From: Bacteroidota bacterium
Lineage (GTDB): Bacteria > Bacteroidota > Bacteroidia > Chitinophagales > Chitinophagaceae
Direction of reading: 5' to 3'
Assembly (NCBI GenBank): GCA_018266575.1
Contig: JAFEAE010000018.1
Location: 186,001-250,000 of the forward strand
Length of the DNA: 64,000 bases
The translations under genes were made by a program, and so were the position numbers. The notes below the pieces were generated by a model. That model made no database searches. It worked only from the letters and a program-made list of their open reading frames with translations, and was not told where the DNA came from. This document shows, one piece after another, positions 1 to 7,782 of the stretch (position 1 is its first letter; each line of letters starts with the position of its first letter).

Positions 1-384
1 AATAATTTCCGCAAATGCCCTGCGCCGATAAAAGAACATTCAGGCAATGGAGAGGAAGTTGGTATTATTGATATAGATTCTGATGCGGAAGGAAAATGTG
101 TTTGTGGTTTGTACAATTCAAAAATCAGCCTGGCGCTTGCAATGCGTTTTCATAAAAAGCAATTGCCCTGGCTTGTTAATTGGCAGCATTGGGGAAAAGG
201 TGAATATGTAACAGGCATTGAACCCAGCACGCATCCGTTGGTCGGACAAGCTAAAGCAAGAGAAGAAAAAACGCTTTTGTTTATTCCTCCGGGAGAAAAA
301 AGAAATTACGACCTTGAAATAGAAATATTATCAGACCCTGGAAAAATAAAACATTTTCTCAGGGAATTTGATGAGGATCCGTGA
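1..384 (+). CDS. DUF4432-like aldose-1-epimerase family protein, C-terminal part
   Basis: The frame is open from base 1, so the gene begins left of the window and 127 codons are visible, ending in TGA at 382-384. The tail LPWLVNWQHWGKGEYVTGIEP, the following GQAKARE and the IPPGEKRNYDLEIEIL stretch resemble the C-terminal beta-sandwich of galactose-mutarotase-like DUF4432 proteins, which have a conserved Trp-rich strand, an xxGLEPxT motif and a closing PGE-xxYxLEI strand. Those proteins are thought to bind or interconvert sugar anomers. It lies 130 bp upstream of a cupin sugar isomerase-like gene and a run of sugar genes on the same strand, which fits a carbohydrate role. The family call rests on the tail only; the catalytic part is outside the window. 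Confidence 0.65.
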   Translation, partial: NNFRKCPAPIKEHSGNGEEVGIIDIDSDAEGKCVCGLYNSKISLALAMRFHKKQLPWLVNWQHWGKGEYVTGIEPSTHPLVGQAKAREEKTLLFIPPGEKRNYDLEIEILSDPGKIKHFLREFDEDP

Positions 385-385
385 A

Positions 386-476
386 GCGTGAAAGGTGAAA
401 CGTGAATGGTCAATGGTGAATAGTAATTTTTTTATTTCACCAGTTACTTTTCACCTTTCACGATTGACCATTCACC
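386..476. repeat. Intergenic inverted cassette built from a TGAATGGTCAATGG word
   Basis: The 130-bp spacer between the two first genes is mostly one word in both orientations. GTGAA-x-GGTGAA and TGAATGGTCAATGGTGAA lie on the left half (386-425), and their reverse complements TTCACC, CACCTTTCACG and TTGACCATTCACC lie on the right half (436-476). The transcript could fold into a long imperfect hairpin and may act as a terminator. The same word recurs at about 3046-3075, 29310-29330, 44052-44108 and 62495-62520. Confidence 0.7.
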
Positions 477-514
477 TTCTCAACGATCGCTAAAATAAAA
501 ACTTCAACACGCCA

Positions 515-1729
515 ATGGAAAAAAATCATCTCGCAAAAAAAGCATTAGAGCAAGGCAATGGGATTTTACGATTGTCGCCAACGTGGGTACCAAGGTCATT
601 CTGCATTCCGGGAAGAAGAATCAAACTTCACCAGGATGATTATTATGCATTGGGTGGCATCCGCGGAGGTATAGATGAACGCTGGCTCTCATCAACAACA
701 CCTGCAGATAACGGCCCGCTCACAAGTAAGAATGAAGGTTTGAGCCACATTGTTTATGAAGATGGAAATACAGTAACTCAAATCGTTTTGAGAGATGCTA
801 TCGCCGAATTAGGGAGTGAAATAATCGGTTCACGGATATGGAATCAATACAAAGCATGGCCAATGTATTCAAAATTTTTTGATAACCTTGGCCCGCTGCC
901 ACATCATGTGCATCATCGTGATGAACATGCAAAACTTACGGGGCAATTAGGGAAACCGGAAGCATATTATTTCCCACCTCAACTCAATAATCACGGAGGT
1001 GATTTTCCATATACTTTTTTTGGGTTCAACCCGGGAACAACAAAAGATGAAGTATTACAATGCCTGAAAAATTTCAGCAAAGGAGATAATAAGATCACAA
1101 ATATTTCGCATGCACATCGTTTGGAACCAGGTACGAGTTGGGATGTGCCTCCGGGAATTCTTCATGCACCGGGAAGTTTATGTACGTATGAACCGCAAAA
1201 AGCTTCTGATGTTTTTGCGATGTATCAATCATTGGTGAACAATGTCATTATTCCTGAAGAATTGCTTTGGAAAAATACACCGCCGGATAAAATTGGTAAT
1301 TACGAACATCTGCTGGAAGTTATAGATTGGGAGCCGAATGTGGATACCCATTTTGCGCAAAATCATTTCATGCGTCCGAAGCCTGTAAAAAATGAAGAAG
1401 AGATGAGACAAGGTGGTTATTTGGATAAATGGATCTGTTATAAAAATGCAGCATACAGCGCAAAAGAATTAACTGTTTTTCCGGGACAAACAGTAACGAT
1501 CAAAGACAGTGCTGCTTATGGAATGATCATGATGCAAGGTCATGGGAAGATGGGAGTGTGGGATATTGAAACGCCATCATCGATACATTTCGGGCAGCTC
1601 ACGCACGATGAATATTTTGTTAGCGAATCAGCGGCTATGGAAGGCGTGAAGATCGTGAACGAATCGAAAACAGATCCGATAGTAATGCTCAAACATTTTG
1701 GGCCAAACAATCCGGATATGGTTTTGTGA
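515..1729 (+). CDS. Cupin-fold protein, mannose-6-phosphate isomerase-like
   Basis: This 404-residue protein looks like a type I phosphomannose isomerase-type cupin. A histidine-rich metal motif (HHVHH, residues 130-134) is followed by KPE at 147-149, and a second cupin strand carries VPPGILHAPGS around residues 211-221. In the known family these residues hold a divalent metal that polarises the sugar. A C-terminal cupin-like half with the strand FPGQTVTIKDSAAYGMIMMQGHG follows. There is no signal peptide, so it should act in the cytosol. The ATG at 515 is the first start after an in-frame gap. It sits in a loose cluster with a TIM-barrel sugar isomerase-like gene, a Gfo/Idh/MocA oxidoreductase and a DUF1080 lipoprotein. 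The exact substrate is not readable; a non-phosphorylated sugar is as likely as mannose-6-phosphate. Confidence 0.75.
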   Translation: MEKNHLAKKALEQGNGILRLSPTWVPRSFCIPGRRIKLHQDDYYALGGIRGGIDERWLSSTTPADNGPLTSKNEGLSHIVYEDGNTVTQIVLRDAIAELGSEIIGSRIWNQYKAWPMYSKFFDNLGPLPHHVHHRDEHAKLTGQLGKPEAYYFPPQLNNHGGDFPYTFFGFNPGTTKDEVLQCLKNFSKGDNKITNISHAHRLEPGTSWDVPPGILHAPGSLCTYEPQKASDVFAMYQSLVNNVIIPEELLWKNTPPDKIGNYEHLLEVIDWEPNVDTHFAQNHFMRPKPVKNEEEMRQGGYLDKWICYKNAAYSAKELTVFPGQTVTIKDSAAYGMIMMQGHGKMGVWDIETPSSIHFGQLTHDEYFVSESAAMEGVKIVNESKTDPIVMLKHFGPNNPDMVL

Positions 1730-1868
1730 TGTGCAATGAAGAATTATTTAAAATGTTTTATTGCAGGTTATAAACCTATCAGGGAACAAAAGTTCTTCAT
1801 CACAATAGTACAAATGCTTAATCGAAGCTCCTTCCGAAAACGGGCTGTACATCGTTTTCGGATCGCCT

Positions 1869-1908
1869 TTTTCTGTTCTTTTTTGGCGAAGCAAAAAAGA
1901 ACAGAAAA
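1869..1908 (+). terminator. 17-bp hairpin, terminator-like, in the 267-bp gap after the cupin gene
   Basis: A perfect 17-bp stem (1869-1885 and 1892-1908) encloses a GCGAAG loop, with TTTTCTGTTC on the left arm and GAACAGAAAA on the right. A-rich and T-rich ends on both arms make it a plausible bidirectional terminator. A 64-codon open frame at 1736-1930 runs through it but looks spurious. Similar TTTTTTGGCGAAGCAAAAAA stems are common in Bacteroidota spacers. Confidence 0.65.
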
Positions 1909-1996
1909 TATTGATGTATTATATTGTTGAAAGGAATTTGTTATCTAAGTGGAAATAAAATTTTGAAAATTATAAACTCATTATCAATCTAACGAT

Positions 1997-3043
1997 ATGC
2001 AAGCAAACAATTATCCAAAACTCCATAACGCAACGTGGCCGGGAGTTGTAGGAAAAGGCGATGGCTCAGAACCCTGTATTTCCCTCGACACATTATTAAC
2101 GCTCACTGCAAATGCAGAAGTAGATGGCGTAAAATTCGATGGTATCGATATCGGATTGTTCGATGTGCATTTTAATATTGATGATTCCGATGATGGCATA
2201 AAAAAACTTGCTGATAAAATTGCCGCCCTTCATTTAAATATCGGAAGTATTGTTGCGCCCATCTGGCCTCCTGCTGGTGGTTCTGCAATGGGAACACGCG
2301 AAGCAAGAAATCAATTTGTAGAACAGGTGCGCAAGAGTTGCCGCTACGGAAAAAAATTACGTGAGCTCGGTGTCCGCCCGAATGGAATTGTACGGATCGA
2401 TTCTGCAACAAATCCCGAGTCGTGGTCTGCTGATCCGGTGAACAATACAAAATTAATTGCTGCAACTTTTCGTGAAGCATGCGATGTTGCTTCGGATTAC
2501 GGAGAAAAGCTCGCTGCGGAAGGAGAGATCTGTTGGGGCGGCATGCATAGTTGGAAAGCAATGATCGATACACTCGAAGCAGTTGACAGACCTAATATAG
2601 GTTTCCAGGCTGATATGGCACATACGTTGTTATATCTTCTTGGATATAACAGTCCTGAAGATAGATTACTGCCGGAAAATTTTGATTGGAGCGATCGCGA
2701 GACATTAGATAAGGCATTTAAGAAAATGACAAATGCGCTTCGTCCGTGGACGATTGATTTTCACGTTGCACAAAATGACGGAACAGTCTTTGGATCGGGT
2801 GCGCATGATAAAACAGGCCGTCATTGCCAGCCAAAAGACCCGAATGGGAAATTAAATATTGCACACGATGCAGGTTATTGGCTTCGTAATGAAAACGGAA
2901 ATCTTACAAAAGCGTTTAAGCATATCTGTTGGGATGGATGTATGTTCCCGAATGCCGTGATGGAAAAACAACAAACCTGGAATGATATATTAGCAGCCAT
3001 GATCAGTGTGAGAAATGCACATGGATGGTATGAAGCGGAATAA
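1997..3043 (+). CDS. Sugar phosphate isomerase/epimerase family protein (xylose isomerase-like TIM barrel)
   Basis: The 348-residue product has the layout of the AP endonuclease 2 / xylose isomerase-like TIM barrel. Candidate metal ligands fall on successive strands: Glu175/Glu177 ([10 protein letters not shown]), Asp206 and His209 (FQADMAHT) and His256 (IDFHVAQND), followed by WDGCMFPNA near the C-terminus. There is no signal peptide. Relatives are often labelled hydroxypyruvate isomerase or sugar epimerase, but several members near Gfo/Idh/MocA and DUF1080 genes act on 3-keto sugars by beta-elimination or isomerisation. The neighbours here (cupin upstream, Gfo/Idh/MocA 108 bp downstream, then DUF1080) support that general role. 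The exact reaction cannot be read from sequence. Confidence 0.82.
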   Translation: MQANNYPKLHNATWPGVVGKGDGSEPCISLDTLLTLTANAEVDGVKFDGIDIGLFDVHFNIDDSDDGIKKLADKIAALHLNIGSIVAPIWPPAGGSAMGTREARNQFVEQVRKSCRYGKKLRELGVRPNGIVRIDSATNPESWSADPVNNTKLIAATFREACDVASDYGEKLAAEGEICWGGMHSWKAMIDTLEAVDRPNIGFQADMAHTLLYLLGYNSPEDRLLPENFDWSDRETLDKAFKKMTNALRPWTIDFHVAQNDGTVFGSGAHDKTGRHCQPKDPNGKLNIAHDAGYWLRNENGNLTKAFKHICWDGCMFPNAVMEKQQTWNDILAAMISVRNAHGWYEAE

Positions 3044-3105
3044 GAAGTGAATGGTCAATGGTGAATTGTGAATGGATAATTGACTATGAAAAAAATTTTG
3101 AATAG

Positions 3106-3125
3106 CTCCGGTATTCATGCCGGAG
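3106..3125. other. Small GC hairpin in the leader of the Gfo/Idh/MocA gene
   Basis: CTCCGG (3106-3111) pairs with CCGGAG (3120-3125) around an 8-nt loop. It lies 27 bp before the ATG at 3152, after a short copy of the TGAATGGTCAATGG spacer word (3046-3075). No T-run follows, so it is not a convincing terminator; a leader or mRNA-processing hairpin is possible. Confidence 0.4.
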
Positions 3126-3151
3126 AAAAATAAATTTAAAAATCTTTAGAA

Positions 3152-4306
3152 ATGAAAGAAAAAAAACAACTGCGCATAGGATTGATCGGAATTGGTTTTA
3201 TGGGCAGGACACATACCAACGGCTATAAAAGGGTAGCGGATTTTTTTCCTGCATTGGAATATCGCCCGGTATTAAAAGCCGTTTGTTCACGCAATGCGGA
3301 AAAAGTAAAAGCATTTGCAGAACAATGGGGATATGAATCGACAGAAACAGATTGGAAAAAAATAATTTCACGCGATGATATTGATGCAGTGGATATCTGT
3401 ACGCCAAATGATTTTCATGCAGAGATCGCAATTGCTGCTGCGGCCGCAGGAAAAATGATCCTTTGTGAAAAACCATTGGCACGCAATCTTGCCGAATCAC
3501 AAACAATGGTAGACGCGATTGAAAAAGCAGGTGTAAAAAATACCGTGTGGTACAATTATCGCCGGTTGCCTGCGGTTACACTTGCAAAAAAAATTGTTGA
3601 CTCCGGAAAACTTGGTCGCATATTTCATTATCGGGCAAATTTTTTACAGGACTGGACGATCAACGCAAACCTTCCGCAGGGCGGAGAAGGTTTGTGGAGA
3701 ATGGATGCTGCAGTTGCAGGTTCCGGTGTGCTTGGTGATTTGCTTTCACATTGTATTGATACGGCAATTTGGTTGAATGGCGGCATTAAAGATGTTACAG
3801 CGATGACGGAAACATTTGTTAAGGAACGCATGCACCAACTCACAGGAAAAATGGAGAAAGTTACGATTGATGATGCATGTTCATTTATTTGTCATTTTAA
3901 TAATGGTTCGTTAGGATTGTTTGAATCTACACGGTATGCACGTGGACATAAAGCTCTTTATACTTTTGAGATCAATGGTGCAAATGCTTCCATTCGTTGG
4001 GACCTGCATGATTTGAACAGGCTTGAATATTTTGATAATGCCGATGAATCAACTGTAAAAGGATGGCGTTCCATTCATGTTACAGATGGTGATCAACCGT
4101 ACATGGATAAATGGTGGGTGCCGGGGCTTGGTATCGGATACGAACATTCATTCGTTCACCAGGTTGCAGATTTTCTGAACTCGTTGGAGACCGGCGAACC
4201 ATGTTCACCAACTTTCAGTGAAGCACATGAAACGCAAAAAGTTTGTGATGCAGTACAGCAATCTGCAAAGTCGGGAACGTGGAAAAATACGGGAGTTGAA
4301 AATTAA
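3152..4306 (+). CDS. Gfo/Idh/MocA family NAD(P)-dependent sugar oxidoreductase
   Basis: This 384-residue protein opens with the dinucleotide-binding motif [12 protein letters not shown] (residues 10-21) and carries the family EKP motif at Glu106-Lys107-Pro108 (ILCEKPLA). A C-terminal alpha/beta oxidoreductase domain follows, with [17 protein letters not shown] holding the conserved Asp and His of the active site. Family members reversibly oxidise or reduce a sugar hydroxyl, often at C3, using tightly bound or free NAD(P). No signal peptide is seen. Sitting between an isomerase-like TIM barrel and a DUF1080 lipoprotein, it is a good candidate for the redox step of a 3-keto-glycoside pathway. 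That role is inferred from context. Confidence 0.9.
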   Translation: MKEKKQLRIGLIGIGFMGRTHTNGYKRVADFFPALEYRPVLKAVCSRNAEKVKAFAEQWGYESTETDWKKIISRDDIDAVDICTPNDFHAEIAIAAAAAGKMILCEKPLARNLAESQTMVDAIEKAGVKNTVWYNYRRLPAVTLAKKIVDSGKLGRIFHYRANFLQDWTINANLPQGGEGLWRMDAAVAGSGVLGDLLSHCIDTAIWLNGGIKDVTAMTETFVKERMHQLTGKMEKVTIDDACSFICHFNNGSLGLFESTRYARGHKALYTFEINGANASIRWDLHDLNRLEYFDNADESTVKGWRSIHVTDGDQPYMDKWWVPGLGIGYEHSFVHQVADFLNSLETGEPCSPTFSEAHETQKVCDAVQQSAKSGTWKNTGVEN

Positions 4307-4472
4307 ATACAGGGGAACATTCAACACTCAACATTCAATAATCAATTTTCAAATGAATACAGTTGAGTATTTTCAAGATGCAGAATTTTAAAAATATATT
4401 TTACCTGAGTGTCGCATATTGAATGTTTTCTTGTACGAATAATTTGTATTTACAAAAACCAAATCAATAAAA

Positions 4473-5234
4473 ATGCTAAAGAATAATTTCTTCAAAATCC
4501 TCGCAGCAATGGTCGGATTTACTATATGCACTGTTTTTGCGACAAGTTGTAACAATTCAACTACAAACAATGCAGATGCTTCGGCAACAAAAACAGACAG
4601 CACGGATAAAGATGGCTTCACGCAGATTTTTGACGGCAAAACATTCAATGGTTGGGAAGGAGATACAAGTGTCTGGAGAATTGACAGCAGCAGTTTTATT
4701 GGTGAAGTAACACCGACAAAACAAATCAAAACAAATACATTCCTTATCTGGCGTGCGCAAAAGCCTTCTGACTTTGAATTTAAAGCAGAGTACAGGATCA
4801 GCCCCGGCGGGAACAGCGGAGTGCAATACCGCAGTGAGGAACTGAAAGATATTCCTTTTGCAGTAAAAGGTTACCAGGCAGATATTGACGGAGCGAACCA
4901 ATACACCGGGCAAAATTATGAAGAACGTGGCAGGGGATTTTTAGCAATGCGTGGGCAGAAAGCAAGATTGGAAACAAATCAAAAGCCAATCATCGTAGAT
5001 TCTGTTGGTAACTCTGATTCATTGAAAACACATATCAAAGTAAATGACTGGAATGAAATTTATATCGTTGCAAAGGGAAATGATATGAAACATTATATCA
5101 ACGGAATATTAATGAGCGAAACAATTGACAACGATACTGCCAACCGGAAATCTGAAGGTATAATCGGGTTGCAGGTACATGTTTTGCCTGCGATGAAAGT
5201 AGAATACCGGAATATCAGGTACAAGAAAGATTAA
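4473..5234 (+). CDS. DUF1080 (3-keto-disaccharide hydrolase-type) lipoprotein
   Basis: The 253-residue product begins with a lipoprotein signal ending in FATSC, with the lipidated Cys at residue 26, so it should be anchored outside the inner membrane. The mature part has the concanavalin-like DUF1080 fold: FTQIFDGKTFNGWEG near residue 50, then FEFKAEYRISPGGNSGVQYRS, then VKVEYRNIRYKKD-type closing strands. DUF1080 proteins include enzymes that cleave 3-keto-glycosides. It is the last gene of the sugar cluster and is followed by a strong terminator. The hydrolase activity is inferred from family and neighbours. Confidence 0.88.
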   Translation: MLKNNFFKILAAMVGFTICTVFATSCNNSTTNNADASATKTDSTDKDGFTQIFDGKTFNGWEGDTSVWRIDSSSFIGEVTPTKQIKTNTFLIWRAQKPSDFEFKAEYRISPGGNSGVQYRSEELKDIPFAVKGYQADIDGANQYTGQNYEERGRGFLAMRGQKARLETNQKPIIVDSVGNSDSLKTHIKVNDWNEIYIVAKGNDMKHYINGILMSETIDNDTANRKSEGIIGLQVHVLPAMKVEYRNIRYKKD

Positions 5235-5269
5235 TACATTTTCGAGTATTCATTAACGTTATAATGGTT

Positions 5270-5299
5270 AAAAAGGCTCCTGTTTGCAGGAGCCTTTTT
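5270..5299 (+). terminator. Rho-independent terminator after the DUF1080 gene
   Basis: A 13-bp perfect stem, AAAAAGGCTCCTG (5270-5282) with CAGGAGCCTTTTT (5287-5299), closes a 4-nt loop and ends in a T-run. It lies 36 bp after the stop codon. Confidence 0.92.
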
Positions 5300-5840
5300 A
5301 ATACAGGAATATTCATAATAATTTCTTTTCTTGCATCATTATGAAAAAGATGGGAACACAATAAGTTCCCTGAGCCTGGGTTTGTGTCTTTATGAAACGA
5401 AACCAGGTGAAAGTTACTATCAGTAACCTATAACCGAAAATTTAATGCCAGTGAATAGAATTGTTGCCGTGCAAGAGTGAAACCTCTCAACTATTTTATG
5501 ACAGGCGCAACAGAAGCTTAATTGTAGTTCAAAAGTAGGTACAATAAATATTCTTCCTTCATATTTTGAAACGTGGCATGAGATGATCGGCTCCGTTTTG
5601 TGTTGAAAATTTATTGTTATCAGGGTTATCAGCATCATTGATTTTTTATTCCCGGGCCGTTTTGGGAATATTCATCCGAAAACGATTTCGTAAATAAATT
5701 CACAATAAATATTTTCCATAACAATAAAAGTTTACAACTTAGTTGGAAACATATTCCTTTTTCAGCAAATTTGTTATGAAGGAATAAGACCAGTTGATGC
5801 GAAGTCGGGTACCTTTCTGTAGTTTCCGAAACGATTGCTT
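5300..5840. other. Gene-free stretch between the sugar cluster and the PUL
   Basis: About 540 bp with no credible gene; the short open frames here are not supported by protein features. It holds one copy of the six-copy interspersed repeat (5453-5537). The last 150 bp before the sigma-factor gene are AT-rich and must carry its promoter, but I could not assign clear -33 and -7 boxes. Confidence 0.7.
5453..5537 (+). repeat. Interspersed repeat, copy 1 of 6
   Basis: The left frame GAATAGAATTGTTGCCGTGC plus AAGAGTG and the right frame GCGCAACAGAAGCTTAATTG plus TAGTTC match copy 2 at 17.9 kb. In this copy about 24 bp replace the usual short centre. Flanks around 5430-5455 also resemble the flank of copy 2 (a CGAAAAT-rich stretch). 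Confidence 0.75.
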
Positions 5841-6404
5841 ATGGCTGAACAACGAACATACGACGAAGCGATACTTCTCAGGCGGCTTGCGGCAGGTGAT
5901 GAACTTGCGCTGGAGGAGATCTATAAATCACTATGGCAAAAGTTGTTCATGGCGGCTTATAATATTCTGCGTAACAAAACGGCATGTGAAGATATTGTTC
6001 AGGATATTTTCCTTCAATTGTGGGCAAAACGCTCAACCTTACAAATCAATGAATCGGTAGAAGCGTACTTATATAGCGCGGTACGTTACCAGGTTTTCCG
6101 CTATATTAGGAACAATCCTTGCGTGAACCATTTTTTTGAAGATGTGGAAGAGCGGACTGCAGAAGTGTCCCCCGAAATGATGTTCCGCCAGAAAGAAATT
6201 GCCGAGATCGTCAACCAAACGGTTAGCCAGCTTCCTGAAAAATGCCGCGCAGTTTACAAGCTAAGCAGAGAAGAACAACTTTCTCACAAAGAAATAGCGC
6301 AACTGTTACATATATCTACCAAAACTGTAGAAAACCATCTCACCATCGCTTTAAGAAAGCTACGTACATCACTGGGCAGATTCGCCGGTTTTTTTCTTTT
6401 CTGA
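5841..6404 (+). CDS. ECF-type RNA polymerase sigma factor (FecI-like)
   Basis: An ECF sigma factor of 187 residues from the ATG at 5841; a TTG two codons earlier is less likely. Region 2 is seen in the ARRLAAGDE-like start and the CEDIVQDIFLQLWAKR stretch around residues 50-70. Region 4 is a helix-turn-helix at about 130-175, with QLPEKCRAVYKLSREEQLS, then HKEIAQLLHISTKTVENHL. It lies directly upstream of a FecR anti-sigma gene and a SusC receptor with an STN domain. That is the standard trans-envelope signalling set: the receptor senses its glycan, signals through FecR, and frees this sigma to transcribe the locus. Confidence 0.95.
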   Translation: MAEQRTYDEAILLRRLAAGDELALEEIYKSLWQKLFMAAYNILRNKTACEDIVQDIFLQLWAKRSTLQINESVEAYLYSAVRYQVFRYIRNNPCVNHFFEDVEERTAEVSPEMMFRQKEIAEIVNQTVSQLPEKCRAVYKLSREEQLSHKEIAQLLHISTKTVENHLTIALRKLRTSLGRFAGFFLF

Positions 6405-6480
6405 TTTTTTTCAAAAAAAATTTAAATCCTTTTAGGGGATAGGGGCCATTTTTTGCACATGCTGTTATAAACCTACAGAC

Positions 6481-7650
6481 GTGAGTAAAACAGAATTCCT
6501 CAAAATCATAGATAAATACCTGAACGGGATATCAACTCCGGAAGAAGATATGTTGCTGGAAAGATATTATGAAAGTTTTCAATCCGGCCAGCTATGGAAT
6601 GAGGCGGAGCTGGGAAAAAAAGATGATGAGGGAACATTGTTGTTAAGCAGGTTGAAAGAAGCCATGGTGCAAAAGAAACAGCAAACGGGAACAATTCGCA
6701 ACATAAAAAGATACTTCTTATGGGCTGCAGCATCCGTTATTCTAATGGTTGGTTTTTCTTACTTATTCCTGTTCAACCCCAATAAAAAAGAACCGGTGAT
6801 AACTGCCGGTGCAGTTAAAAGCCAATCGCAGGCAGACGTTTCACCGGGAGGTAATAAAGCTATACTCACGTTGGGAGACGGGAGCATCATCGACCTCGAT
6901 AGCGCTGGAAACGGAAGATTAAGCCAGCAGGGGAATGCGTCTGTGTTAAAAATAAATGCAGGCGAAATATCTTATAATAATGGAAAGAACAACCAGGGAA
7001 AAATTGTTTACAATACGATAACTACCCCTAAGGGTGGCCAGTACCAGGTCACGCTTTCAGACGGTACAAAAGTTTGGCTGAATGCTGCATCAAGCTTACG
7101 TTTCCCTACTTCATTTGCAGAGAAACAACGTGAGGTGGAGATCACCGGTGAAGCATATTTTGAAGTGGCGAAAGATAAGGAACGGCCCTTTCATGTAAAG
7201 GCAGATATCGGGGAAGTAGAAGTACTCGGTACGCATTTTAATGTGAACGCCTATGACGAGGAAGCCGAAATGAAAACAACGTTGCTGGAAGGATCGGTTA
7301 AAATTACCGCAGGCGGAAAGAGCGGCTTACTGAAACCCGGGCAACAGGCTGTTGTGCCACGTACTAACAGTAATGTATATGTGAAAAATGATATTGATAT
7401 GGATGAAGTGGTGGCCTGGAAAAACGGCAGGTTCGATTTTAATAATACAGACGTTACTTCAGTAATGCGGGAAATTGCAAGATGGTATGATGTGGAAGTA
7501 GTGTATGAAGGGCCTACGCCCACAGACCACTTCACCGGTAAGATGACGAGGAACACCAATGCATCGAATGTGCTGAAGATACTATCGCTGAGCGATGAAC
7601 ATTTCAGGATCGAAGGAAGAAAAATTATTGTAACATCAAATAAAAAATAA
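6481..7650 (+). CDS. FecR-family anti-sigma factor
   Basis: The 389-residue protein starts at GTG 6481. A short cytosolic N-terminal sigma-binding region (about residues 1-75) precedes one membrane helix (about 79-98, YFLWAAASVILMVGFSYLFLF). A periplasmic FecR domain follows, with TPKGGQYQVTLSDGTKVWLN and EVEITGEAYFEVAKD, and then a C-terminal DUF4974 region ending KIIVTSNKK. It should bind the upstream ECF sigma and receive a signal from the STN domain of the downstream SusC. Gap to the sigma gene is 76 bp and to susC 132 bp. Confidence 0.95.
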   Translation: MSKTEFLKIIDKYLNGISTPEEDMLLERYYESFQSGQLWNEAELGKKDDEGTLLLSRLKEAMVQKKQQTGTIRNIKRYFLWAAASVILMVGFSYLFLFNPNKKEPVITAGAVKSQSQADVSPGGNKAILTLGDGSIIDLDSAGNGRLSQQGNASVLKINAGEISYNNGKNNQGKIVYNTITTPKGGQYQVTLSDGTKVWLNAASSLRFPTSFAEKQREVEITGEAYFEVAKDKERPFHVKADIGEVEVLGTHFNVNAYDEEAEMKTTLLEGSVKITAGGKSGLLKPGQQAVVPRTNSNVYVKNDIDMDEVVAWKNGRFDFNNTDVTSVMREIARWYDVEVVYEGPTPTDHFTGKMTRNTNASNVLKILSLSDEHFRIEGRKIIVTSNKK

Positions 7651-7680
7651 TAAAATTTTTAAAGTTAAGGCATGAAAAAA

Positions 7681-7705
7681 CCGGGAACGTTGGGAGCGCC
7701 CCCGG
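7681..7705 (+). promoter_or_regulatory. GC-rich leader hairpin upstream of susC
   Basis: CCGGG (7681-7685) pairs with CCCGG (7701-7705) in an otherwise AT-rich 132-bp gap. It is followed by AATATCTGAGTTAACTTTTG. I recall similar hairpin-plus-CTGAGTTAAC leaders before FecR-linked susC genes in Chitinophagaceae. A role in attenuation or mRNA stability is inferred. Confidence 0.45.
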
Positions 7706-7782
7706 CGAATATCTGAGTTAACTTTTGTATTAAACAATTATTTCAGGAACTGTTTATTGTTAACCCAAAACAAAACAAAAGT

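Noticed and set aside
386..476. CRISPR-like array
   Set aside because: The repeats are short, imperfect and inverted, with no regular spacers and no cas genes nearby.
1736..1930. 64-codon open frame after the cupin gene
   Set aside because: It crosses a 17-bp terminator-like hairpin, has a basic, low-information composition and no recognisable family.
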